Under the pieces are notes generated by a model. It was not told the DNA's origin. It saw only the letters and a program-made list of their open reading frames with translations, and did no database searches. A stretch of DNA of 56,807 bases, taken from NCBI GenBank assembly GCA_021791675.1, contig JAJYWE010000011.1, positions 1 through 56,807 on the forward strand, given 5' to 3'. Each line of letters begins with the position of its first letter. Positions within the stretch are counted from its first letter, which is position 1. Of this stretch, positions 1 to 8,284 are shown in pieces. The DNA comes from Actinomycetes bacterium (GTDB lineage: Bacteria; Actinomycetota; Acidimicrobiia; Acidimicrobiales; JAKAOS01). The position numbers and the translations under genes were made by a program.

Positions 1-384
1 GCGATCGGCCTTGCCGTCGACCCGGCAACCGGTGGCTACTGGATCCTCAAGTCGAACGGGGGCGTGGACAACTTCGACGCCCCCTGGTACGGCTCGATCG
101 CGGGCGCGAGCGGTGCCCGGACGATCGTCGCGAGCGGATCCGGCTACCTCGTCCTCACGTCCAACGGGGGCGTCCACAACTTCCACGCCCCCTGGCACGG
201 CTCGGACGCAGGGAAGCTCGCCGCCGGCGTCACGGCGATCGGCCTTGCCGTCGACCCGGCAACCGGTGGCTACTGGATCCTCAAGTCGAACGGGGGCGTG
301 GACAACTTCGACGCCCCCTGGTACGGGTCCATCGCCGGGGCGAGCGGTTCCGAGGCGATCGCCACGGTACCGCCTCCTGCCTGA
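1..384 (+). CDS. C-terminal fragment of a repeat protein (GGYWILKSNGGVDNFDAPWYGS repeats), 5' end outside window
   Basis: Frame 1 is open from base 1 to TGA at 382-384; near-identical about 39-aa motifs (GGYW.L.SNGGV.NF.APW.GS.AG) repeated three times. Confidence 0.75.
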   Translation, partial: AIGLAVDPATGGYWILKSNGGVDNFDAPWYGSIAGASGARTIVASGSGYLVLTSNGGVHNFHAPWHGSDAGKLAAGVTAIGLAVDPATGGYWILKSNGGVDNFDAPWYGSIAGASGSEAIATVPPPA

Positions 385-579
385 ACGGGTCACCCCTTCG
401 CGCACGGCCCGCCCCACGACTTTGCAGGCGGCAGCCTGGTAGCGTCCGGCCGGAGGACCGGTAGCCGAACCCCAGGGCCGGTGCACGCGCCAGGGCCGGT
501 GTGCGGGTCAGGGCTCGGGTCCGAGTCGAGGCGGGTCCCCCGGGTCCGGGCCAGGACGGTGGTGCCCCTGGGTCTGGCG

Positions 580-602
580 GTGCCCCCCGAGGCGGGGGGC
601 AC
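580..602. terminator. Perfect 9-bp stem / 5-nt loop hairpin (GTGCCCCCC-GAGGC-GGGGGGCAC), possible terminator
   Basis: Exact inverted repeat between the upstream CDS stop (384) and the next start (716); no clear U tract. Confidence 0.4.
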
Positions 603-715
603 GGAGGCGGTCCGGCGGGAGGGCTGGCCGTGCTGGTGAGAGGGGGCTCGCCGGAGGACGTGGTCAGGTGGGCTGGACGGACGACCGGCGCAACGGGCCG
701 GGAAGGGAGCCACAG

Positions 716-1939
716 GTGACGAACGAGCCAGAGCTGTCGGAGCGCCTCCGCTCCGTCTACCGAGACCTCCACCGGCACCCGGAGCTCTCCTTCGCCGAGC
801 ACCGGACGGCGGGGATCGTCGCTGCGTGGCTCCGGGAGCTCGGGCTCGAGGTCCTCGAGGGGATCGCCGGGACCGGGGTCGTCGGGGTGCTCCGCAACGG
901 TGCAGGACCGACGGTGCTCCTCCGGGCCGACATGGACGCGTTGCCCGTGGCGGAGGGGACCGGCCTCGACTACGCGAGCGAGGTCGAGGGTGTCATGCAC
1001 GCCTGCGGTCACGACCTGCACGTCACCTGCCTGCTCGGAGCGGTCACCAAGCTGGCGACGGGCCGGGGGGCGTGGTCGGGGACGCTCCTGGCCGTCTTCC
1101 AGCCCGCGGAGGAGCTGGTGCGAGGCGCGAAGTCGATGGTCGCAGACGGCCTGTACGAGCGCGCCGGGCGCCCGGACGTGGTGCTCGGCCAGCACGTCGC
1201 ACCCCTCCCAGCCGGGGCGATCGGGCTGCGGCCCGGCCCGGCGTTCGCCGCGTCGGACGCGGTCCGCATCACGCTCCACGGTGCGGGGGGCCACGGCTCG
1301 CGGCCGGAGGCGACGGTCGACCCGGTCGTCATGGCCGCGGCGACCGTGCTGCGGTTGCAGGGCATCGTCTCGCGGGAGCTGCCTGCGAGCGAGACCGCAG
1401 TCGTCACGGTCGGCTCGCTCCAGGCGGGGACGAAGAACAACATCATCCCCGACGACGCGACCCTCCAGCTCTCTGTGCGGACCTACAACGAGGCGGTCCG
1501 CACGAAGGTGCTCGCGGCGATCGACCGGATCGCGAGAGCCGAGGCCATGGCATCGGGCGCCACGAAGGAGCCCGAATTCGAGCTCGTCGAGTCGACGCCT
1601 GCGGTGCTGAACGACGCCGACGCCGTCGAGCGGACCCGCGGGGCGCTCGAGAGCGTCGTCGCTCCGGGGGCGGTCGTCGACCCCGGTCCGGCGACCGGGA
1701 GTGAGGACGTCGGGGTGCTCGCGAGCTCCGCCGGTGTGCCCATCGTCTTCTGGCTGCTCGGTGGTGCCGATCCTGGGCTGTTCGCCGGGGCGACGAGCGT
1801 CGAGGACGTCGCCCGGATCGTCGGGGGCCTGCCGTCGAACCACTCCCCCCGGTACGCGCCCGTCGAGGAGCCGACGATCACGATCGGGGTGAACGCGCTC
1901 GTGGCCGCGGCTCGGGCGTGGCTCGGGGCGCCGGCGTAG
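716..1939 (+). CDS. M20 family amidohydrolase/peptidase (N-acyl amino acid/IAA amidohydrolase-like)
   Basis: GTG start with upstream GGAAGGGAG; motifs LHRHPELSFAEHRTA, ADMDALPV, MHACGHDLH, PAEE, GGHGSRPE. Confidence 0.88.
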   Translation: MTNEPELSERLRSVYRDLHRHPELSFAEHRTAGIVAAWLRELGLEVLEGIAGTGVVGVLRNGAGPTVLLRADMDALPVAEGTGLDYASEVEGVMHACGHDLHVTCLLGAVTKLATGRGAWSGTLLAVFQPAEELVRGAKSMVADGLYERAGRPDVVLGQHVAPLPAGAIGLRPGPAFAASDAVRITLHGAGGHGSRPEATVDPVVMAAATVLRLQGIVSRELPASETAVVTVGSLQAGTKNNIIPDDATLQLSVRTYNEAVRTKVLAAIDRIARAEAMASGATKEPEFELVESTPAVLNDADAVERTRGALESVVAPGAVVDPGPATGSEDVGVLASSAGVPIVFWLLGGADPGLFAGATSVEDVARIVGGLPSNHSPRYAPVEEPTITIGVNALVAAARAWLGAPA

Positions 1940-2070
1940 GAGTCGCGGCCCCCTCCCTGGCCGAGCAGCCGCGGATCGGTTCCGCGCCCTCCGCTCGGCG
2001 ACGCAGTCCCGGAGCCGTTCGCAGGGTCCGCAGGGCGGCTTGCTCACGGAAGGCGCTCGCGGGAGCGCGC

Positions 2071-3369
2071 TCAGGTTGACGACGTGAGCTCGTCCGCGAG
2101 CTCGAGCCCCTGGTGCAGCGCGTCGAAGATCAGGTCGAGCTCCGCATCCGAGACGATGAGGGGTGGGGCGACGAAGAGCGAGGTCTGCTCTCCGCTCGTC
2201 GCGATGAGCGCCCCAGCCATGAGGGCGCGCGCGGCAACCTGCGTCGCGATCGGGTTGGCCTCCCCGCCCTGCCAGGTCCGCCAATCGGGGCCAGACAGCT
2301 CGACCGTCCAGTGCAGGCCACGCCCGTCGATCCGGGCGACCGAGGGGTGGCGGCGGGCGACCTCGTGCATGCGGGTGAGCATGGCGGCGTCCAGGTCCTT
2401 GGCGCGGAGGTAGAGCTTGCTCGCGCTCGATGTCGCAAGGTGTGCTCGGACGGCGGCCATGGCCACGGGATGCGCGCGGTAGGTGGAGTAGCTCTGCCAG
2501 CTCGACCCGGCCAGGCGGTCGAGGACGCGGGTGGAGAGCACCACCGCTCCCGCAGCCGCGCCCCCGGCGCTCATGCACTTGCCGAGGGTGACGAGGTCGG
2601 GCCGCGCCGTTCCCTGCTGGAACTGGAACCAACCCCCGACTCGTCCGAACCCCGTGACCGTCTCGTCCGCAATCCAGTACGCGCCGGCCTCCGCGGCGAG
2701 AGTGGCGACCCGGTCCTGGTAGGCGGGCGAGTGGTAGACGCCCCCCTGGCTGTAGTCGAGGATGACGGCTGCGCTCTCTGCGAGCGCCTTCCGGGCGTCG
2801 ACCAACCACTCGTTGCCCGCCGTCGGGTCCGCGTGGCCGGTGACGCGGGCGCTCGTCGGCGCGGGCAACTCGTGGACGGTTGCGAGGCGTGGCGTAGGCG
2901 CGACACCGGAGGCCGAGGAGAGGCCCCCGTGCCACTGCGGTTGTACCGTCACCTCGCGAGCGAGCCCGGCTCCGCCGTGATACGCGCGCTCGCGGGTGAC
3001 GAGCGGGGCGCGCCCGGTGAGCGCCTGGCACAGCGCGAGCGCAGCGTCGTTCGCCTCGCTCGCGCTCACGAAGAAGCGGACGGCTCCCACCCAGTCCTCC
3101 CCCTCGAAGGCGATCCCGGCGAGGTCGTCTGCGGCCAGCTCACGCTCACGCCACCCCCATCCCTCGTTCACCACCGGTGCGGTGGCAGCCCGGCGGATGG
3201 CCTCGACGATCGCCGGGTGCCCGTGGCCGAGGGGGGCAGCGGTGTTGGACGCGTCCACCACGCGCTGGCCGCTCGCCAGCTCGAACCACACCCCGTCTCC
3301 ACCCACGACCTCGGGGACGTCGTTCCCCGCCGTGAGGCTCGTGGACAGCAGGCGCGCAGCCCCGCTCAT
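2071..3369 (-). CDS. Class III (glutamate-1-semialdehyde aminomutase-like) aminotransferase
   Basis: PLGHGHPAIVEAI, FFVSASEANDAALALCQALTGR, WIADETVTGFGRVGGWFQFQQG, LGKCMSAGGAAAGAV (PLP Lys). Confidence 0.88.
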   Translation of the reverse strand: MSGAARLLSTSLTAGNDVPEVVGGDGVWFELASGQRVVDASNTAAPLGHGHPAIVEAIRRAATAPVVNEGWGWRERELAADDLAGIAFEGEDWVGAVRFFVSASEANDAALALCQALTGRAPLVTRERAYHGGAGLAREVTVQPQWHGGLSSASGVAPTPRLATVHELPAPTSARVTGHADPTAGNEWLVDARKALAESAAVILDYSQGGVYHSPAYQDRVATLAAEAGAYWIADETVTGFGRVGGWFQFQQGTARPDLVTLGKCMSAGGAAAGAVVLSTRVLDRLAGSSWQSYSTYRAHPVAMAAVRAHLATSSASKLYLRAKDLDAAMLTRMHEVARRHPSVARIDGRGLHWTVELSGPDWRTWQGGEANPIATQVAARALMAGALIATSGEQTSLFVAPPLIVSDAELDLIFDALHQGLELADELTSST

Positions 3370-3554
3370 CCGAGCGCCCTCCCACCGATCCCCCAGCGTT
3401 CGGCCGGGACACCCTCGAGGACGACCCAGATGTCACCACGAGCCTCCTCGCCGAAGACCTGACATGCCGCGTCCGTGAGCGCCGCGATCAGCCGCTCTCG
3501 ATCCTCGGGGTCTGCGAAACGTCGCTCCGTCGCCTTCACCTCGATGTAGGGCAC
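3366..3554 (-). CDS. 4-oxalocrotonate tautomerase-like small protein (62 aa)
   Basis: GTG start then Pro-2 (MPYIEVKATERRFADPEDRERLIAALTDAACQVFGEEARGDIWVVLEGVPAERWGIGG); 4-nt overlap with the aminotransferase. Confidence 0.8.
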   Translation of the reverse strand: MPYIEVKATERRFADPEDRERLIAALTDAACQVFGEEARGDIWVVLEGVPAERWGIGGRALG

Positions 3555-3666
3555 GCCGCCTTCCTCCTCCTGGGGACCCTCGCCGATGCGCCAGCCGCAT
3601 CTCCGTGAGCCCTCGCTCCTGGCCGTTCGCTCCGCCGCCGCTCGCCCGACGGTCCCTCCCGGTCTC

Positions 3667-4464
3667 TCAGACGTCCCACCCGGCGTCGACCGGGATGTCG
3701 TGACCGGTGATGTTGCGCGCAGCCGGTGAGACGAGGAAGCGCACCGCCTCGGCCACGTCGATCTCGTCCACGAAGCGACCGAGCGCGGTCTGGGCTGCGA
3801 AGTCGGCGTAGACGGCCGTCGGGTCCTTGCCGAGCTTGCGGGCCTTCTCGGCCACGATGCGATCCATGCGCGCCCCGTTGGTGACATTCGGGCAGACGTC
3901 GTTCACGGTGATGTCGTAGGGCCCGAGCTCGAGGGCGAGCGTGCGCGTCAGCCCCCGCACTGCCCACTTCGACGCCGAGTAGCCACTCCGGTTGCGATAG
4001 CCACGAAGGCCGGAGGTGCCCGCGAGGTTGACGATCCGGCCGCCTCCCCGCCGGATGAGGTGGGGGATCGCGTGCTTGCACGGGAGGAAGGTGCCGACCA
4101 CGTTCAGCTCTAGGATCTCCCGGAGCGCCTCGACGGGGTACTCGGCCGCGGGGGTCTCGATCGGCCCGGTCCCGCCCGCAGTGTTGACGAGGATGTCGAG
4201 GGCGCCGAAGCGTGCGACGACCGACTGCGTCATCGCGGCCACTGCGGCCTCGTCGGTCACGTCACAGGCGATACCGATCGTGTCGCGGCCCGGGAACTTC
4301 TCGTCGAGCGACGCGGCTGCCGCCTCGACCGCCGATCGATCCCGGCCGACGAGGGCGAGGTGGGCGCCATCCTCCGCGAGGCAGGTCGCGACGGCGGCGC
4401 CGATGCCCTTTGCTCCGCCGGTCACGATGGCGACGCGTCCGGCCAGGGGGGTCTCCTTGGTCAA
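3667..4464 (-). CDS. SDR family NAD(P)-dependent oxidoreductase
   Basis: GRVAIVTGGAKGIGAAVA, NTAGG, GYSASKWAVRGLTRTLALEL. Confidence 0.92.
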   Translation of the reverse strand: MTKETPLAGRVAIVTGGAKGIGAAVATCLAEDGAHLALVGRDRSAVEAAAASLDEKFPGRDTIGIACDVTDEAAVAAMTQSVVARFGALDILVNTAGGTGPIETPAAEYPVEALREILELNVVGTFLPCKHAIPHLIRRGGGRIVNLAGTSGLRGYRNRSGYSASKWAVRGLTRTLALELGPYDITVNDVCPNVTNGARMDRIVAEKARKLGKDPTAVYADFAAQTALGRFVDEIDVAEAVRFLVSPAARNITGHDIPVDAGWDV

Positions 4465-5333
4465 CCGAAGCTCCTTTCCGGAACAGCGACGATCGAGATG
4501 TGCTCGGTGGCGATCTCCGGTGTCCGCAGCCCGATGGCCGCGGCGACGGACCGGGCTGCCTCGTGGACGAGGAGGAGGTCACGTCGGACTCGACCGGCGG
4601 AGAGCCGGGGGCTCGGTCCTGCGATCCCGACGGCGCAAGCGATGCCGACCGGGGAGAGGACGGGCACCGCCACCCCCCACACCCCGATGTTCGTCTCCTC
4701 GAAGCTGCTCGCCCATCCCTGGGCCCGGATCGAGGCGAGCTCGTGGCGGAGGAGCTCTTCGTCCGTGATCGTCGCGTGGCAGAGCGACTCGAGCGATCCA
4801 CTGGCGACCCGGTCGATCTCGTCGGCCTGCATGTACGCGAGCAGCACCTTCTGCGATGCCCCCGCGTGCAGGGGGAGCTGGCGTCCCGGTTGGACAGAGA
4901 GCCGGAGCGGCTGCGAGGTCTCGACGCGCTCGAGGCACACGCCGCGGGTCCGGTCCGGGGAGACGACGGTGAGCAGTGCGGTCTCGCCGGTGGACTCGGC
5001 GAGGCGTCGGAGGATGTCCCGTGCCACCGCCGCCAGATCCGAGGCGGCCTGGGCCCGCTCGGCGAGGCGGATGGCCGCGGAGCCGAGGCGGAACCGGCGG
5101 GTCGCGGCGTCCTGACGGGTGTAGCCCATCCGGCTGAGCGCGACGAGTATCCGATGCGTCGTCGGCACGGGCAGCGACAGCTCGCGTGCGATCTCGGTTG
5201 CGCGCCACTCCGGGCGCTCCGCGGAGAAGACCTCGAGGATCGCGAAGGCGCGCTCCAAGATCTGGAGGTTGACTGGCCGTGCGACGACCGGCACGGCCCT
5301 GTGCATGCCTCTCCCTGAGCCGACGTCGCTCAC
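4461..5333 (-). CDS. IclR family transcriptional regulator
   Basis: N-terminal HTH (LQILERAFAILEVFSAERPEWRATEIARELSLPVPTTHRILVALSRMGYTRQD) plus effector domain (GASQKVLLAYM, GVWGVAVPVLSP). Confidence 0.93.
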   Translation of the reverse strand: MSDVGSGRGMHRAVPVVARPVNLQILERAFAILEVFSAERPEWRATEIARELSLPVPTTHRILVALSRMGYTRQDAATRRFRLGSAAIRLAERAQAASDLAAVARDILRRLAESTGETALLTVVSPDRTRGVCLERVETSQPLRLSVQPGRQLPLHAGASQKVLLAYMQADEIDRVASGSLESLCHATITDEELLRHELASIRAQGWASSFEETNIGVWGVAVPVLSPVGIACAVGIAGPSPRLSAGRVRRDLLLVHEAARSVAAAIGLRTPEIATEHISIVAVPERSFG

Positions 5334-5376
5334 CCGGACCCTCCTTGACGGCGCCAGCGCTGTACTCTAGCATGCG

Positions 5377-5391
5377 CTCTCGAGTCAAGAG
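5377..5391. promoter_or_regulatory. Candidate IclR operator: CTCTCGAGTCAAGAG (near-palindrome)
   Basis: 12 of 15 positions self-complementary, 44 bp upstream of the IclR start in the divergent intergenic region. Confidence 0.45.
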
Positions 5392-5542
5392 AACCTCTTT
5401 CACCTTGCAAGATAGCGTTTGGCGGCTCCCCGGGATCAGAGCCCTGCTCGACGGTGGAGCCCCACTCCTCGAGCCCGACCCATCGGACCGGCCACGGGGT
5501 CGAGGAGGAGCCGGGCAAGGAGACGGAAAGGACAGGTGAAGC

Positions 5543-6493
5543 ATGGAACGCCCCGACCTCGAGCTCCTGAAGGGGGCCATCGACACCCATGCGCACACCG
5601 CGCCCGCGCTGTTCCGCCGCCACATCGACGACGCTGCCCTTGCGGAGGCCGCAAGCGCGGCCGGGATGCGCGGCTTCGTGCTGAAGGACCACGACTCCTC
5701 GACCACGGGTCGGGCCTACCACGTCAACCGCATGCACCCGGAGGTGGAGTCCATCGGATCGATCGTGCTGAACCGGTCGGTCGGCGGGCTCAACCCCTAC
5801 GTCGCTGAGTCTGCGATCCACTACGGCGCGCGCGTCGTGTGGATGCCGTCCAACCACTCCAAGCACCACGCCGAGTTCTTCGACCGGCCCGACTATCCGC
5901 AGTTCGGCAGAACCCACCGGCAGCTGCCGGGGCCCGGGGTGACGGTCTTCGAGGAGGACGGCAAGACGCTCAAGAAGGAGGCCGTGACGATCTGCGAGAT
6001 CGTCGCCGAGCACGACGTCGCGCTCGCGACCGGTCACCTCTCGCTCCCCGAGATCCGGGCGCTGCTCGACGCCGCGACCGCGGCCGGGGTAACCCGGTTC
6101 ATCGTCACCCACGCAAACTGGTCGCTCTGCAAGCTCGATCTCGAGGTCCAGCGCGAGCTGATCGCGAAGGGGGCCGTGCTCGAGTACGTGGCATCGTCCT
6201 GTGTGTCGCCGATCTTCTGGGAGCAGCAGCCCGAGGAGCTCGCGCGCTGGATCACGGAGCTCCGTGGAGAGCACCTGGTCCTCGGCTCCGACGTCGGGCA
6301 GTTCGCCGGGCCGCCTCACCCCGAGGGGCTTCGCATGCTCCTCGCCGCCCTCCTCGAGCTCGGTGTGCCCTACGAGTACCTGGAGAAGATGGCCAAGGAG
6401 ACCCCGGCGAAGGTGCTCGGGCTCGACCCCGATTGGCGGCCGGCACGCGCGTCGGTGCCCGCCCCGCCGCCTGCGTCATCGCCCGCGAGCTAG
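5543..6493 (+). CDS. DUF6282-type amidohydrolase-like family protein
   Basis: GAIDTHAHTAPALFRR, VWMPSNHSKHHAEFF, TGHLSLPEIRALLDAA, VTHANWS, LGSDVGQ; RBS AAGGAGACGG then AAAGGACAGG upstream. Confidence 0.75.
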   Translation: MERPDLELLKGAIDTHAHTAPALFRRHIDDAALAEAASAAGMRGFVLKDHDSSTTGRAYHVNRMHPEVESIGSIVLNRSVGGLNPYVAESAIHYGARVVWMPSNHSKHHAEFFDRPDYPQFGRTHRQLPGPGVTVFEEDGKTLKKEAVTICEIVAEHDVALATGHLSLPEIRALLDAATAAGVTRFIVTHANWSLCKLDLEVQRELIAKGAVLEYVASSCVSPIFWEQQPEELARWITELRGEHLVLGSDVGQFAGPPHPEGLRMLLAALLELGVPYEYLEKMAKETPAKVLGLDPDWRPARASVPAPPPASSPAS

Positions 6494-6770
6494 TTCTCGC
6501 CGAGAGAGATTGCCTTGCGCCTGGCAAGATCGAATGGCATGGTGAGCACACGAGGTTTGCTGTGTCGCGACCGGTGGTGAACGGGCGGGGCCCCAGGGGC
6601 GCTACGTGGCGCGAGCGGACGCCGGACCGGCCCGGACGTAGGCGTGTCGAGGAGGCTCTCCCGGCCGTGGTTTCGTCTCGCCGGACCCAGTTCGGTCGTG
6701 CCCGTCCTGGCAGGCGACCGGTGGCTCGACGGCGCGCCTCCGTCGGGTGGAAGTCCGACCCGGAGGAACG

Positions 6771-7646
6771 ATGCTGACGAAACCCTTCGACTACCAGGCG
6801 GTCGGACACCTCGAGCAGGCGTGCGACCTCTTGCGTCACCACGGCGAGGCGGCGAAGGTGATCGCGGGCGGCCAGAGCCTGCTCCCCCTCGTGAACCTCG
6901 GTCTCGCCCAGCCGAGCGTCGTCGTCGACATCTCCAGGGCAAGTGGTCACCGTGGGGTCGAGGTCGCGGACGGCTCCGTTCGCCTCGGTGCGCTCCTGAC
7001 GCACGCTCGCCTCGCTGCCGACCCGTTTCTTGCGCAGGCGCAGCCGCTGGTCGGCGCGGCCGCAGCACGGATCGGCAACGCACGGGTCCGGGTCCGGGGC
7101 ACGCTCGGTGGCTCTCTCGCCCACAGCGATCCCGCGGCCGAGCTCCCGCTCGTCATGGTCGCCCTCGGTGCCACCTACGAGCTCGTCGACCCCAGCTCGA
7201 CCCGCGAGGTCAAGGCGGAGGAGTTCCACGCCGGCTTCCTCTCGACCGTGCTCGAGCCCGACGAGCTCGTTGCCTCGGCGGTGGTCCCGGCGCTCGGGCC
7301 GGGCTGGGGCTGGGGCTTCCAGGAGGTCTCCCGACGCGAGGGAGACTTTGCCCTCATCGCGATCGCAGCCGTGGTCCGGCTGGCCGGAGGACGGATCGCC
7401 GAGGCTCGCATCGCCGCCGGCGGCGTCGCCGACCGGCCGCTCCGCCTTGCCGAGATCGAGGTGGCAGTCGCCGGGCTCGAGCCAGCCGAGCTCGAGGACC
7501 GGCTCCGCTCGCTCCTCCCCCTCCCGCGCCTGGCGCCGCCCAGTGACACCAACGCCACCGGCACCCACCGGGCGCACCTCGCGGGCGTGCTCGTTCGCCG
7601 GGCGGTCGGTGAGGCGGCGGCGCGCGCGGAGGAGGCTCGGGCATGA
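6771..7646 (+). CDS. FAD-binding subunit of xanthine/CO dehydrogenase-like enzyme (CoxM/XdhB type)
   Basis: IAGGQSLLPLVNLGLAQPSVVVDI, IGNARVRVRGTLGGSLAHSDPAAELP; GGAGG RBS before ATG. Confidence 0.9.
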   Translation: MLTKPFDYQAVGHLEQACDLLRHHGEAAKVIAGGQSLLPLVNLGLAQPSVVVDISRASGHRGVEVADGSVRLGALLTHARLAADPFLAQAQPLVGAAAARIGNARVRVRGTLGGSLAHSDPAAELPLVMVALGATYELVDPSSTREVKAEEFHAGFLSTVLEPDELVASAVVPALGPGWGWGFQEVSRREGDFALIAIAAVVRLAGGRIAEARIAAGGVADRPLRLAEIEVAVAGLEPAELEDRLRSLLPLPRLAPPSDTNATGTHRAHLAGVLVRRAVGEAAARAEEARA

Positions 7647-8284
7647 CCCCCACCCCGCTCCCGGAGCCGGCCACCGACCGTGTCCGCCCCGCCGACGACC
7701 ACCGGCCCGGCGCCGACGCGACGCCGTCACCGCCTCGGACCGGGAGCAACGAGGTCGTCCTCACCCTGACCGTCAACGGGGAGGCCGTCCGGCGGAGCTA
7801 CGCGACCCACGCCTCCCTCCTGGACTGGCTGCGAGAGGCGGCCGGCGTCACGGACCCGAAGCTCGGCTGCGGCGAGGGGGTCTGCGGTGCCTGCGCGGTG
7901 CTCGTCGACGGAGAGCCCGTTTCGAGCTGCATCGTCCTCGCTGTCCAGGTCGACGGGGCCACGGTGACGACGGCATCGGGTCTGGCGGGACCCGGTGGCG
8001 CGCTCGGCCTGCTCCAGCGACACTTCCACGAGCTCCACGCCGCGCAGTGCGGCTTCTGTACCCCCGGCATGCTGGTCACCGCCGCCGCGCTCGTCGCGAG
8101 CGGTCGTCGGCACTCCCGCGCGGAGATCCGCCACGCCCTCCACGGGAACCTCTGTCGCTGCACGGGCTACGGCCCGATCGTGGACGCGATCGAGGCGGCC
8201 GAGGCGGATCCCCTCCTCCGGCGGGTCGTCGAGGGCGGTGCGGTGGAGGTGGCGGCGATCGCTGGTGAGGGACGGCTCCCATGA
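7643..8284 (+). CDS. (2Fe-2S) subunit of xanthine/CO dehydrogenase-like enzyme (CoxS type)
   Basis: GCGEGVCGACAVLVDG and CGFCTPGML, LHGNLCRCTGYGPIVDAI. Confidence 0.95.
   Translation: MTPTPLPEPATDRVRPADDHRPGADATPSPPRTGSNEVVLTLTVNGEAVRRSYATHASLLDWLREAAGVTDPKLGCGEGVCGACAVLVDGEPVSSCIVLAVQVDGATVTTASGLAGPGGALGLLQRHFHELHAAQCGFCTPGMLVTAAALVASGRRHSRAEIRHALHGNLCRCTGYGPIVDAIEAAEADPLLRRVVEGGAVEVAAIAGEGRLP

Noticed and set aside
281-3031. 916-aa minus-strand ORF
   Set aside because: Arg/Pro-rich out-of-frame reading antisense to the M20 gene and overlapping the aminotransferase; typical high-GC spurious ORF.
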